From Pohlia nutans (Eukaryota; Streptophyta; Bryopsida; Bryales; Mniaceae), in assembly GCA_022496805.1 (NCBI GenBank), contig CM040101.1, positions 3,660,501-3,724,500 on the forward strand: DNA of 64,000 bases, given 5' to 3'. The position numbers and the translations under genes are program-made. Shown here piece after piece: positions 50,862 through 62,656 of this stretch (position 1 is the stretch's first letter; each line of letters opens with the position of its first letter). A model generated the notes under the pieces. That model had not been told where the DNA came from. It ran no database searches and saw only the letters and a program-made list of their open reading frames with translations.

Positions 50862-51848
50862 CAGTACCCACCAACAAGTTTACGTTCAAATTTTCGAACT
50901 CCAAGTGCCAGTGAAAAAAAAAAGTGCAACTTTGAAAAATCATATCTCCCAATTTACAACTCCAAACTTCACGAAACTGCCACATGATTGATTGAAAACA
51001 AGTTAACTACATTCCAGGTGTCATAAGTATGCAAATTTTAACCATGTGTCTAAGAGAAATCAGATTGCATTAATTGCACTCCAAGTTGTGTTTGTAGCTC
51101 CTACACCGTGAAGACAACATCCATGCTTCTTGAGCCAACACACTTCAGATTTTTGTGAGTTTGAGCTTCATATATGGATCTCCAACAACCTTTCAACAAA
51201 AAACATACTTCGTTCAAGCATTGTGGTAGCTTGTGGATACATTGTGTGAGTGTTTTTGGCGAGTAGTTGCAATTCTAGTGGTTTTGTTTCTTGAGCTTGC
51301 AACTTTGCACAAATAGTAGAATTGGAAGGATTCATTGCTTCTTTAGGATTTTGGTGGGCATAGCATCAATTGAAAGAAAATAATTCACTCAAATTGTAAG
51401 ATACTCACTCAAATTTGTAAGATACTCACTTAAAAATTCACTCAAATTTGTAAGATTGTGAAAGATACTATCCAAAAGGAAGAGCTACCTCAAAACAAAG
51501 AAGAATTAGTCAACACCATTCAAAGGGCATGGGAAGAGGTGTCTTTAAAGATGATTGAAGTTCTTCTTGCTAGCATGCCTCACCGTATGAAGGTTGTAAT
51601 CAAAGCTAATGGTGGTAGCACAAGATGGTAGATAGTTTGTCAAAAAATGCTATATTTACATATAAATCTATAAGTTTTTTTGTAAATGCCTAATATATTA
51701 GTAAAATAGATTTCATTATCTCTCTAACACACTTTGCGGTTTGTGATTTGGATCATTTTTGAGCAAATGGTGGCAATTTGAAATTAGAGATATGTGCCTT
51801 GTTTCTGCAGAATGACTGCTGTGAACGTAAACTTGTTGGTGGGTACTG
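50862..51848. mobile_element. Tc1-like element with perfect 26-bp ends
   Basis: The left end CAGTACCCACCAACAAG and the next nine bases, to 50887, are exactly repeated in inverse at 51823-51848. TA follows the right end; the left flank is TG. CAGT ends and a TA target indicate Tc1/mariner. The 987-bp element retains only a transposase tail and begins 36 bp after the foldback element. Confidence 0.85.
51464..51631 (+). pseudogene. C-terminal remnant of a Tc1-type transposase
   Basis: The frame ends in a stop at 51629 after reading ELPQNKEELVNTIQRAWEEV, then ASMPHRMKVVIKANGGSTRW. This is the tail pattern of Tc1-family DDE transposases: a Trp in the last helix, a SMP-[RH]-R motif, VI-x-A-x-GG, and a closing aromatic after Thr-Arg/Lys. 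The DDE core and DNA-binding region are not recognisable in the rest of the element. About 56 of roughly 340 residues remain, so it is inactive. Confidence 0.75.
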
Positions 51849-52038
51849 TACATGTTTACATTTTGGAATCTTCTCTACACATCCTGTATGACACATTTTT
51901 TACACACAACTTGCAGGTTCTATTCTTCTGGCCACTCTTGCTTAGAATCGCCCAATTCTGCCAAGGGCGTGGGTCACTTGGATCGGCTCGACCGCCACCA
52001 CCGATAATCACTCCAGTAGGGGGTGCCAACCCAAATGA
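51849..52038. other. Leader of the SANT-like pseudogene
   Basis: An open frame ending in PADLIG precedes the SANT-like ORF in another frame. It may be the original N terminus after a frameshift. No Harbinger terminal repeat could be fixed. Confidence 0.35.
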
Positions 52039-53342
52039 GCAAGAAAAGCCCGCGGACCTAATTGGTTGACTCAGGAGATATTTTTTCTCATTGAAGCGAA
52101 GCGGAACATGTTTTTGGAAGAATTGGAAACTGTGGATGGACGCGACTTGATGACTCCCGACGCAAGCAAATGGCTCCGCGTCTCTCAACACGTGATGGGC
52201 GAGGGTTACTCACCATGTCTGAGAGATGGCCCGGCTTGTAAAACCAAATGGAACCAACTCATCCCAGATTACAAACGCATTGCTGATTACTTATGTTGCA
52301 CGGGGAGGAATGTACTTGACTACTGGGAGCTTACCGCAACAGATCGCAAAGTTGAGGGACTACCGCCTTAGTTTGCCCGAGACGTGTTTGACGCTATCTA
52401 TGAATGGTACGGGAACCGACCTCAGATTCAACCGCCTCACGTTCGTGATCTCCTATCACCAACGGATGTGAACTATACAACACCACAACAAGAAAGACAA
52501 GAAGATGTCAATGACGAGGATAGCAAAATTGATACGGAGGACCCACTCGATATGTTCCAGCCGGAGCCAGCAGACATAACCGAGGAATTGATACCGCCTT
52601 GGTCGCCACGCCGGCCGCCGCTACTGGTTTGCCTGACAACAATGTCAGTCCCAGTTGTAGGCCTTTCAACACGGTACCTCAAGGCATAACACCCCAGGTA
52701 ATAACTTCTTCTGAAAACTCACAGTATGTTGTGCACAAACGCCCTGGAAATACTGGTGTACGTCGCAAGAATGTGTCTGGACACACTGTGATTGCAGAGG
52801 CCACAAAGTTAATAGGCGCAGTAATGGCAGCTCAAATGCAAAACATAGCGGAATCAAGCCGCGACTTAGAGCGGTCCAAGATAGAGGTTCAATTGAAGTT
52901 ATTATCTGAGCAGGTGGAGTATCAACGTGAAAAAGATAGAAGAATGTATGAGCATGCCAGGATTGCAAATGAGAACGCACGTTTGGCCATTCTGAAACAA
53001 GGTGAAATGGTCCATTGCCTTGCGCAACTTGCAAGTGTGCTCAGGCATTGCTTGACTATGTCAAGTGCACAAGCTTTGCCTCATGTGGCAAAAGCTTTCA
53101 ACTTCCCAAAATCTACAGAGAACACTAACCTCTATGCCTCCGGAAGCAACATATCCACTACGCTTCCCTGCGCTGCCAGCCCAACACAACTGCCTCCTAC
53201 CCGCAGTGCAGTACTAGAACACTCTGCCGGCCTAGAACAGACTGCCGGCCCAAAGCATGGCGGGCTGTTCACTCATACTATAGAGGTTACGGCCCATGCA
53301 ACAAGCCCAAATGGTTTAGAGCACCACAACAAAGAAGTGTAG
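52039..53342 (+). pseudogene. PIF/Harbinger accessory SANT/Myb-like protein, broken
   Basis: PIF/Harbinger elements often encode a SANT/Myb-like DNA-binding partner besides the nuclease. The frame opens at 52039 without a Met. RGPNWLTQEIFFLIEAKR and CKTKWNQLIPDYKRIADYL give the helices and Trp spacing of a SANT/trihelix domain. An in-frame TAG at 52369 interrupts LPP*FARDVFDAIYEW. The protein-like sequence then changes frame near 52595 and continues to a stop at 53342. That last part includes a Gln/Glu/Arg-rich coiled coil (AQMQNIAESSRDLERSK to KDRRMYEHARIANENA). Two defects make it non-functional unless an intron removes the second. It is convergent with the transposase pseudogene 457 bp downstream. 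Confidence 0.8.
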
Positions 53343-53798
53343 AAGGCCGTAGTGCAGCATTCCATGCCATGCAATTCGGTGATGCCCTGTAATGCAAGTG
53401 TGAGGCAGCGGATTAGCAAAGGCCTGACAAACTGTATTTTTTTTGTGTGCTTGCTAATGAAGTGATGATTACTAATGCATGGAATTCAGCGTACATTGCA
53501 TGATAGAGTTAATGTGCATGGTATGTAGTTTACAATCCCCCATTTTTACTCATTAAATTGCATTGCATTTACGTTTAGAGTGAATGAAAGTGCATTGCAA
53601 TGATAAGTACTCATTGAGGTTCATAGGAAGTGTTTACCTGTAATTGTGTCTACCCTTGTTGACGCCGTTGCATTGTCAAATAAATGCCCAGTTCAGTTCT
53701 TTTCTCACTTGCCAATTCCTGTGCGACATCATCTTCATTTGCTTCGGCTGCGTCTTGGTGCCTTCCCTCCTCATCTAGCACGTATCTTTCAAAGCCCT
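53343..53798. other. Spacer between convergent Harbinger ORFs
   Basis: Short noncoding gap with several GCATTG and GTGCATTGCA strings. It presumably holds both 3' ends. Confidence 0.5.
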
Positions 53799-54718
53799 CT
53801 ATGCGCAAAACCTGCAAAACTCTTCCACATCTACATGCGACTGCCCGAGAAGCACATTGTCTAGAATAGCACAACAAAGTATGACATCAGGGAGGAATGT
53901 CACAAACAACTCTGATTTATTCAACAATTCCCTAAAAGTCTGCTTCAATATGCCAAAGGCATTCTCCACCACGCAGCGCCCACGACGCAACTTCTTGTTG
54001 AATAATGTTTCCGCCACTGTCAGTTGCCCGTGTGTCTTGTGCACGACCATGAGCCATGGTAATAGCGGATATCCCAAGTCTCCGATGATGTATGGCAAGA
54101 ACCCCTCCACGCTATGCTCGGCATGCATCAACTCTCCATGCGTGGCCAAATTGTAGAGAGAGGAACGCCGTAGCATGCGTGAGTTGTTGGTACTTCCCAG
54201 CATCCCTAAGTACAAGTCAATGAACCTCTTATCGCTATCACCACCACCTGACAATTTATTATGTATCCCCCGGACTTAAAATAATAGTAATTTGCGGGGA
54301 CGTACTGAGGCTTCGATATAGACACATGCATTCCGTCAATGGCCCCTACTACTCTTGGTAATCCGCATACACTATGAAAATTACTTTGCTTTTCTCCTAA
54401 ACGCTCACCATTCGGCCATACTATCTCATGCCTCATAGTGTCATTAATCGCATGGACCACCTCACGCAAGACCTTGGACACAGTATTTTGCCCTATTGCG
54501 AACATCTCACTACAGATTGTGAAATTCGCGCCATGAGTTAGCTTGAATAAGGTGCAAGCAACCCGGATTAGCACAAGAATAGCAACTCCGTACTTTGTGT
54601 TTGTTTTCTCCACATGGGGCCTCAACAAATCCGCCAAGGCAAAGACAGCCGGTTTCGTCATTCTAAACATCGAAACCCAATGACTGTTATCGTATTGCTC
54701 TAGCAGGAATCGGGAAAA
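53799..54718 (-). pseudogene. HARBI1-like PIF/Harbinger transposase, inactivated
   Basis: This is the DDE nuclease of a PIF/Harbinger transposon. The minus-strand frame opens at 54718 (SRFLLEQYDNSHWVSMFRMT) without a clear start. It shows the first catalytic Asp in VVGAIDGMHVSI and the third acidic residue in RCVVENAFGILK. The second motif normally reads ND[SA]R but is NNSR here (GSTNNSRML), so the second Asp is lost. A frameshift lies near 54235-54245 in a GTG run, where INCQVVV changes frame before DSDKRFIDLYLG. Total readable length is about 300 residues against 350-450 in the family. The element's terminal repeats were not found. Confidence 0.88.
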
Positions 54719-55952
54719 CTAGGTTGTGGATCTAGATTTCACCCAATAGCCTAGTTCATCATCAAAGTAAGTGAATGATGTACACAATCTGAAATTTTAT
54801 AATGTAGAACGAAGCAGATGGCTAGCATCAGAGATAGACCCATCAAAATTATGGACAATGGCAGAGAGAGGATCATGGTACTGACATCCAGAAGTACTGG
54901 TACCTAGATGCTCTGTTGTGTCTTTAGCAACAGTAGCAAAATCCAAGTACTAAAGGCAACAGCAGTCGTCGGGTCCGCGAATGGATCCATTCAAACATGG
55001 CAGGTTTGAAGAAATGGCAAAGCGCCGTATCGAATACTTGAGACACTGCCAAAACCATAAACTGATTAGGAACAATGCAAGAGACCTACATCCTACTCCA
55101 ATGTGAGGACTCTACATATGTAAATGGAGAGACATGGTCCGGTAATAAATGTCCTAAACCTATAGTACGTAATGAACTAAAAAATAGAGACTGACATGTA
55201 CTTACTACCCTAGACCTTTGTATGCATTCAATCCAATTACCCTTACAAACAAAGAAGAAAAATAAAATGATTATAGTGATACGTCCAGGCACTTACCTTT
55301 TATCACAGGAGTCAAACTAAACACTCCTTCATAGCACTGGATGGCAGGTCTGCCACAGCAATCACAAACGATCAGTAGTCAAGATATATCCTAATTGTAA
55401 TGGAAGCAAGACTTAAACCCAAAAAAAAAAATTCCAGCGTTTCCATTCATTTGGGAAGATCCGAGATCAAAATCAATTGCACTAAAAGCAAGATCAATTG
55501 GAGAATACAAGGGGCATGTTTTACATAGCATGAAAACAAACATGGTTGCCCTACACTTACCTTTGATCACAGTTGTCACCCTAACACTCCTTCACAACAC
55601 TTGAGGGCAGCTCTGCAATAGTATGCACACAAAAGAAGCAGTCAAAACATATCAGTACTGTAATGGAAGCAAGACTTACACCCTAAAAAAAAATTTGCCA
55701 GCGTTTCCATTCATCTGGAAAGAACCCAAATTAACACCGCCTTCCCCTATACGGCAGAAGTAAAACCAACAGAACTAAAACCGAACGTTCACACATTGTA
55801 TGCTTATGTAATACCTTGTCATACAATCTGAAGTACGTTTTTTCAAATACAGTGTGAAACAAACCCAATTATTTTTTAATGTGCACATTATCTTTTTACC
55901 ACCGCTCTTACCTACAGCCAGGTGTGAAGACAGCTTAAGTCAGGTTGGCTTT
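54719..55952. repeat. Harbinger upstream region with a 265-bp duplication
   Basis: Two copies of a roughly 200-bp segment, 55285-55480 and 55550-55745, are about 265 bp apart. Both contain GGAAGCAAGACTTA, CCAGCGTTTCCATTCAT and CACTTACCTTT. On the minus strand the last string is a donor-like AAAGGTAAGTG, so these may be alternative leader exons of the transposase gene. Confidence 0.65.
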
Positions 55953-56316
55953 AGGCCCACTTTACACCATGATGGCCTGATTGGTGACCGAACCCAAACT
56001 TCATACATTTCAACCAATAGGATTGTTTGAATTTGACGAATCGAGTTCAATTGCTTTTATACTAGAAATTACTTTTATACTAGAGTTTGACTCAAACTTT
56101 TTCTCATCCTATGTTGCAGTCTACATGACTCAAATTTGACACAAAAACTTTGGATTGACTCAAAAAGAATTGGGTCGAAGTTCTTGAACCTAATTCAACA
56201 ACTTGAGCCCAAACACCTCAAATACACCTTCATTGCTGAATCTCACGCATCTCTACCACTTGTAGAATCATTGATTCAAATGCTTATCAATTGGATTTTG
56301 GTCAACAATCGGGTCG

Positions 56317-56376
<60 letters not shown>

Positions 56377-56524
56377 TATAGTAGACCTTACATTTGGATA
56401 TATACTATATTTTGCATAAATCCCTTTCAATTTAACTGGAGTGAATTCAACCTTGGGATTTACGTAGTTTGTATACCAAAATATTGTAAGAATAAGCGGA
56501 CTCGATTCATGGTGAAACGGGCCT
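55953..56524. mobile_element. Tourist-like MITE with a TA microsatellite
   Basis: GGCCCACTTTACACCATGA at the left and TCATGGTGAAACGGGCC at the right are inverted ends; TA lies on each side (TTA left, TAT right). A TA run of about 30 units occupies 56321-56381. Ends resemble those of 27092-27731 and 13907-14353. Noncoding. Confidence 0.75.
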
Positions 56525-56554
56525 ATGAATGTCTTGTGTATTGCTAGTACCAAT

Positions 56555-56900
56555 TTAACCCCTAAGCGTCCACACTACATTTACACGGTCAAACCTAATC
56601 AATTTCCACATCTAAAATATATTCTTCTTGTATTTTTCTCATATAGGTTATTATTTAAAAATTTAACCTGAATTTTTTATAATTTTATAAATAGAATTGA
56701 ATTTTATAAGCTTTTTTAAGCTTTTTTTCTTGTAGAAATCATAGTAATTATAAAAAAGCTTAATATACTATGGAATTTTTAGGAAAATTTTGAATAATAG
56801 TAATGAACAACAAGTTGTAGGGGCATAATTTTGAGCTCACGTAAAAATAAATTCGATAGAAAAACTTTTTCTGCAGTGTATATTGAAATTTTAGGGGTTT
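56555..56900. mobile_element. TTAA element, degenerate right end
   Basis: It begins TTAA-CCCCTAAGCGTCC like family E and reaches an AATTTTAGGGG-TTTG end at 56900. The interior does not match the other families. Boundaries at the right are uncertain. Confidence 0.5.
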
Positions 56901-56905
56901 GGTTT

Positions 56906-57370
56906 TTAACCCTTAAAGAACATACTAAGCCCCACAGGCTTAGTTTGTAAGAATCTTTGATAAAACTTTTGATATGATCCACCATTTTTGATTGGTAAAT
57001 CACGTTGGAAAGGAAATAGAAATGTGTATTTAGATTCCTTAATAACCCTATCAAATTTACAAACACAAGATTGTACACATCATCCAAATTTGTAGAGGGA
57101 GGGGAAGTGAAACTCGCACAGTTGTTGTGAGCTGATGTGAGGGAGGTGTGGAAAGCTACTGTGAGAGAGATGGGGGGCACCAAGTGGCAAGTTTGGATAG
57201 TTTGAGGGGCTCTAACTTAAGAGCCCGCCATTCTAAACATGCTTGAATCTATTTATGGCCATTAAGTTTACATGCTAGCCTGGTAGTTTGAATGTTGCCC
57301 TTTGTTGGAAATCTAAGCCAAATTCTATGCAGGCTATCCCAAATTGGGCTTCATGTCCTTTAAGGGTTAA
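56906..57370. mobile_element. TTAA element (CCCTTAAAGAACAT ends), 465 bp
   Basis: TTAA-CCCTTAAAGAACAT at the left and ATGTCCTTTAAGGG-TTAA at the right form an imperfect terminal inverted repeat; AAGCCCCACAGGC and TTGGGCTTC lie next inside. The minus-strand ORF of 134 codons within it has no recognised motif. Confidence 0.8.
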
Positions 57371-57544
57371 AGTGCTATAAAAAAATACAATTTTAACAAT
57401 TTTGAGGACTAGTAAATTGGACTAAAAAACATTTTAGAGTTATATTTCAATGGATGCCCAAGGAAGAACATATTAGAGTTATATGTCAATGGATGCCCAA
57501 GGAAGAAATTAAAGGATGAAGTGAGGACAAAACTCAAAAGACCA

Positions 57545-58121
57545 TTTACCCCTAAATGCCTAGAACCCTCTCCAAATTCAGCAGTTTTGCAAAGATGCAT
57601 TATAAAATACAACTAAGAGGGGTATTTTGAACTTGATGTATAAATACAAGTTGTACATTATGAATTTTAGATTCTATCCATATGGCTAGATCTATGATTG
57701 CTATCACCAATATTTTTGAATAAAATTTAAAACTCAAAATTCAAAATTCTTTTGTAATTTGATTACGAATTAGATATTGACAATCTGTGGATGAAATTTG
57801 TTGTGATTGGTTGAAATGTAATGCTCTAAGTGTAGTGATTTTTGGAGATTTTTTGGTTTCTTAATTTTATAAGTTGATTTTTTCAAGAGCACTTTTGAAC
57901 TAAGATCTTAGAATTTTTTGGTGAATCACTACAACATGAAATGAGGCATAAAAATTTCACAAATCATCCCCTTTCTAATCGGATCACATATGCATGAAGC
58001 TAACTTCCCATAAAGTTTATAGTAAAAAATTCACATTGCAAAAAGTGCATAACGAATGAGAAAACATGGATGAAATCTGTACATTGTCCAAAAAAGGGAC
58101 GCTCAAGCAGTTAAGGGTTCA
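57545..58121 (-). mobile_element. TTAA MITE family B, copy 3 (inverted)
   Basis: It is the reverse complement of the copies at 8981 and 17945 across about 575 bp. Flanking TTTA and TTCA are decayed TTAA sites, suggesting greater age. Confidence 0.85.
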
Positions 58122-59536
58122 AAGAGAGCACATCAGAGTTGAGATATTAATAATTCAACTTTGACATTAGACCGAGAGCATTGCATGGGTCCTATTTACC
58201 CATGGGCTACAGATTTCAAAACTTGAGAAACAAAAAATTGTCTACTTTTCACCTGTGAAGACTCAAAATTCATAACATTTAGTAGCATTCAACCACTTTG
58301 CCTTTTCATCCATCATGTGATTTGTAGTGCATCATGTGATTTCCATTCATGTGGTACATTAAGTGTACTCCTTTATTTTTCATTTTTCAAAGAGTGGGGA
58401 GGGTGAAGAAGCAAGCAGGAAGGTCAAAAATCATTGTTAATGGAGGAACAAAAGAAGTGGCGCAATGTTCAAGGAATTTTTTAATTCAAGTTGCCCATTT
58501 CCTATTGGTTAGCCATGCACCATAACATTCTTGGGTTTAAAGTATTATTATTTATATTGTTGCTCTCTTTAAAAGTGAGGGACATGTGGGAATGTGTGAG
58601 CAAAGCCCATGCATGGTTACCTTCCCTTCTAGTTTTCCAAAACCTCCATCTGTAGAAAACATGAGTAACTACTTATTGTTCTTGGATGATAATGCAGAAT
58701 ATGCTGCACATTCTCCTCAAGAGCAAGGTAGAGCCAATGAAGGCTACTGAATGTTATGTTGGCATTTTGGAGGCACGATGACCCACCCTTTGTCTGGCGC
58801 ATCCACAAAATGCAGCAAAAATGAATTGACAACTCGTGGTTGTTGAAAATAGCAAGCATACCAAAAATAAACACATCCATATCAATCTGCTAGTCGGAAC
58901 TACTCTACTTTGAGAAATAACTCTATTATATGCAAAAACCATGAAATTTCAGAATAAAATAAAATGGTATATTTTCTACAAGTGTCATCTTGGGGCACTT
59001 TAGGGTGTTTTGGGTTAAACCTTGGATGGATGAAATGCTTGCTACATCCCTCTATGTGGGCCAAAAAGAAAGACATCTTGCGAGATGACCATAACCTATT
59101 TTGGGCACTCTCTTGCCTTTTGTGGCGAAATGTGGTTGGTTGAACACTTATTGGTTATTTTGCATAATTTGTGAGTAAAATTAAATTACTTTCATGTATT
59201 CAAAGTAATTATTTTTTACTCACTAGTTATGTTTATAAAGCGTTTATAAAGTACATGTGGATGCAAATGTAAGTGCACTTGCAACTTCTTTAGTCCAATG
59301 TATAAAAGTGAAAGTCAAATTCAGTTGGAGCTTGATGAAAAAGGTGACATTTAAATTTAAAAATGTTAGATTGGAGGGTAGCAAATTGGACTCGTGTAAA
59401 GTGTACAACTCAAAAGCACCCAAAACAAGCTTTGTCTAAAAGGCTAATTGTGCCCATTCTTGAGCACGTGTAATAAAATGATAAGCTATTTACCCTTGGG
59501 TTAAAACTCATAACCAAAGATGTTCTTTTGGACAAC
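58122..59536. other. Gene-poor spacer
   Basis: About 1.4 kb without a supported exon or paired inverted repeat. Confidence 0.45.
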
Positions 59537-59680
59537 TAAGGTAATTATACCTTAAAGGGAGCATTTACTTTAAAGCGTGTATATCTACTGCAGTGTGACA
59601 TTTTCAGCAAAAAAATGTCACACAACAGTAGATACACGCACTTTAAGGTAAATGCTCCCTTTAAGGTATAGGCACCTTAG
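59537..59680. mobile_element. MITE family K, palindromic copy
   Basis: It starts CTAAGGTAATTATACCTTAA and ends TTAAGGTATAGGCACCTTAG. The whole 144 bp folds as a hairpin around TGACATTTTCAGC. Fragments of the same family are at about 60890-60975 and 61738-61762. Confidence 0.8.
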
Positions 59681-60127
59681 ATCAACCAAAACACTGAAAT
59701 TGGACAATAGAGTTAACCGCAAAATCAGCCCAAAGAGGAAATTTTTGGCAAACTTGTGTTGAATTCCTCTTGAATTCACATTGAAATATAAATAGTTCAA
59801 AAACTGGTCTATGATGAGTTGGAAAACAATTTAAAACAAGGCACTGTCATTATTCTCCATACCTCGTTATGGCTCCTACACCTTCTACCAAAGCTCCAAG
59901 CCCATGGCCCACAAGGGAACAATCTATGACACGACACTGTTCAACCCAAGTCTAGTTCAATAAAGACGTTAGAAGTAGAGCAAAAAGGGAGGTTGAATGC
60001 ACTTCTTTTCAGTTAACTTTAATCTTGATTAAATGAGCGCACACTAGATTATGTCCCATGACCGGCTCGGACCTACTGGTCCTAACCAATCATGTACAAT
60101 ACCAATAGTCCATAAAAGTGGTAAGCC

Positions 60128-60302
60128 ACATAACATTCAATAGCCTTCATGCCCATTGCCTTTCCTTCATGCACTCTGCTCATCACATTGAGCCTCCACC
60201 TGTGCACTTCGCTATTGGTGAAGTACAATTGGGTATGGAATATTCCACACCATCTACTATAGAGCCAAGGCAGAGACAGTGCATGCTAGTGAATGTTATG
60301 CA
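60128..60302. mobile_element. MITE family J, copy 2
   Basis: CATAACATTCAATAGC at the left and GCTAGTGAATGTTATG at the right are inverted ends; the body matches 33574-33726. 175 bp, noncoding. Confidence 0.75.
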
Positions 60303-61002
60303 CCCTTGGTTTTTTTACACTTTAGGTGTTTCTGAAACTGGGATTTATTTTTATTTATGATTTTATGCAAATTTAACAATTGTCAATAGTATATATATAA
60401 AAAAAGGAAACTGAAAGAGACGAAACTGGGATTGTTTCTGGGCACAGTGAGTTTCGACCACTGAGTTCAAGAGTAGCAGAGGACACGTCGACATACAAAG
60501 TGTGGATGTTCATGGGGCCGGCCCTCACCTTTTAGGACTAACTTAACTTATCATCCAGCCAATGATGAGGTGGAGCTTTTTGGAGCTTCTCTAAAGTGCC
60601 CATGTGTCCATAATGACTGAGGTCGGAGGGATCTCATGTTTAAATTTGAATGTCCAGCAATCTAGAATCTGGAATCTCTACCCAGAGTAGATATCGGTGG
60701 TACTTTCCTCCACTGCAGAATATTCATGACGTGGCAGCCTGTACATTCATCAGATTCTATCCTCCTAGTACCGTGGCCGGTACCGTTGCTATTTCAGTGC
60801 TGGTTAAATGAGCATATTTGGTAGATTTGACAGGATGACAATTTGTCAAATGTTTTCCAGCAGTCATGTTCATTAAGTTGGTTCTAGGGGAGTATTTACC
60901 TTAAATCTACTCTAATGTAACATTTGTTGAGTGAAATGTCACACTGCAGTAGATACGGACGCTTTAAAGTAAATGCATTAGGAGAGAAATGAGGCCTCAA
61001 CA
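60303..61002. other. Spacer with a family K fragment
   Basis: 60890-60975 resembles the central part of 59537-59680 (GTCACACTGCAGTAGATAC). The rest is unassigned. Confidence 0.5.
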
Positions 61003-61290
61003 CATAACATAATAGAGTAATTCAGGAAATCCCCCTTTTGGAAGGGGATCAAATGAGCATCTTTTATTAAGATCCAATTTTCACATTCTACAACAGGTCG
61101 TACCACTAACAATTGGTGGTTCTCCCTTCAAGAGCCATGCTTGGAACTTTAGTTTCTCCCATTTTGGTAGATCCCGATGGTAATTAATTTGCTGGAAGTT
61201 GACACTGCCCATGTTCATAAAGACAGTGACCTTGGATGCAAGTAACCTGCCAATTATGGAAAGGGGGACTTCATGAATTGCTCTATTATA
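61003..61290. mobile_element. MITE family I, copy 2
   Basis: It matches 26270-26575 throughout (CTACAACAGGTCGTACCA, CCTGCCAATTATGGAAA) with inverted ends CATAACATAATAGAG and CTCTATTATATTTTG. Confidence 0.75.
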
Positions 61291-61760
61291 TTTTGCAAAG
61301 CCTCATGCCTTTGAGAAATTGAATAAGCAATTAGGCTAACGGTCAATGTGAAAATTTTCATTATCATGGGTTGAATTTGTGTTGACTTATTGCATGATCT
61401 CCTTTCCATGCGCTTTCCAACGTACTTTAAAACTCCAAATTCCGAATTAATATACAAAAGTTACACATGTTTAAAGTTTGTGCACTGAGCAACCAAAGTG
61501 ATCCCAAATGCACAAACTTTAAACATGTGTAAGTTTTGCATGTTAACTCGGATTTTGGAGTTTTAAAGTACATTGGAAAGCGCATGGAAAGGAGAATGTG
61601 GACCACCAAAGATGACATAGACGATGATTGTCCATGTAGGACTCCAAAATTTTCCGTACCCGCTTCATCAATTTGGGTTCAGGCAAGGAATGAAAGTCAA
61701 AGCCTTTTTGAAGCTCCAATTCTTTCCTAACGGATCCCCTTAAGATACAGTTACCTTAGT
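61291..61760. repeat. Inverted repeat around 61385-61600
   Basis: CCATGCGCTTTCCAACGTAC near 61408 pairs with GTACATTGGAAAGCGCATGG near 61568, and TACACATGTTTAAAGTTTGT near 61461 pairs with ACAAACTTTAAACATGTGTA near 61511. The arms are about 95 bp with a short loop near 61490. Probably another foldback MITE. Confidence 0.75.
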
Positions 61761-61830
61761 TGCAGGGTACAAAGTAAAGGCAACCCATTTACACTACATG
61801 TCATTGAGTTTGGATATTTCACATTTTAAA

Positions 61831-61911
61831 TTCCCTCTGTTCCAATTCGATTGCCGCAAATGAACAAAGAAATAGTGTTGGTTTACGGCAATCAATCTGG
61901 AAAAGAGGGAA
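61831..61911. mobile_element. 81-bp Stowaway-like MITE
   Basis: TTCCCTCTGTTCCAATTCGA and the inverse GGAAAAGAGGGAA, with CGATTGCCG and CGGCAATCA next inside, form a short hairpin of Stowaway type. Confidence 0.7.
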
Positions 61912-62656
61912 CAATGACCTTCTTACAAGCATAAGGTTCTTTAGCCCTTGCAAGGGTTCACCCTTTTGTTCTCACTGCATGAAAGATAAAATATTCAAAA
62001 CATGGCAACTCATATCACTCTTATTACCTGGAAGGAACACAACACTCTTAATGGAAGTGGGAATGACAAGTGACAAACTCCTATGTCAGTACTATAGGGA
62101 CACTATTTCTCCTCACCTTTGAACGAGCCTCTAAACAAACATCAATTCTTGTTGAACACTAAATCACAATTTTGGTGCAGTAACGAGTAAATAATGGTCA
62201 AAAAATTCTGAGCTGCAACCTGTTACAGAAATTGAGATATCCTCAGGAGGGGTAAGATCTCAAATTGAACAGAAATGTACATTCTAAAAATCTACCTCAA
62301 TCCATAGACCTCACCAGTTCTCGTAAGGTCAATCCACCACCACGAAATCTACCCAGGGTGGACATCCCCCAAAATCTACGAGACAAAGGCTTATCTAAAA
62401 TGGAGGGCTCCGCGCCACCCTTCGTCAGATGAACCTTGCTCCCCGTCGCACACCTCGCAGATCCCTGTTGCTTTTCCACTTCGCCCCAGTTGTGCAAAAG
62501 CTTCTCCGCACCCACACTCCTCTTCTCTTTTTTTATTGCCTGAGCGCCTAGCTCAGTCGCTCCAGAGCCAGATTCACTGACCTCCATTTTGGTCCCATTT
62601 TGTGTGAGCATGTTGTTGCAAAGGGGCGAGTTGCAAAGACTCTAACGATTCCTGCG
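61912..62656. promoter_or_regulatory. Upstream region of the sigma-like gene
   Basis: The base composition becomes GC-richer from about 62330 to the ATG. No specific promoter element can be chosen. A 104-codon minus-strand ORF covers 62297-62611 but lacks other support. Confidence 0.3.

Noticed and set aside
62297..62611. 104-residue minus-strand ORF divergent from the sigma-like gene
   Set aside because: Composition is plausible, but there is no recognised motif, and the two start codons would be only about 46 bp apart. It is more likely leader or promoter sequence.
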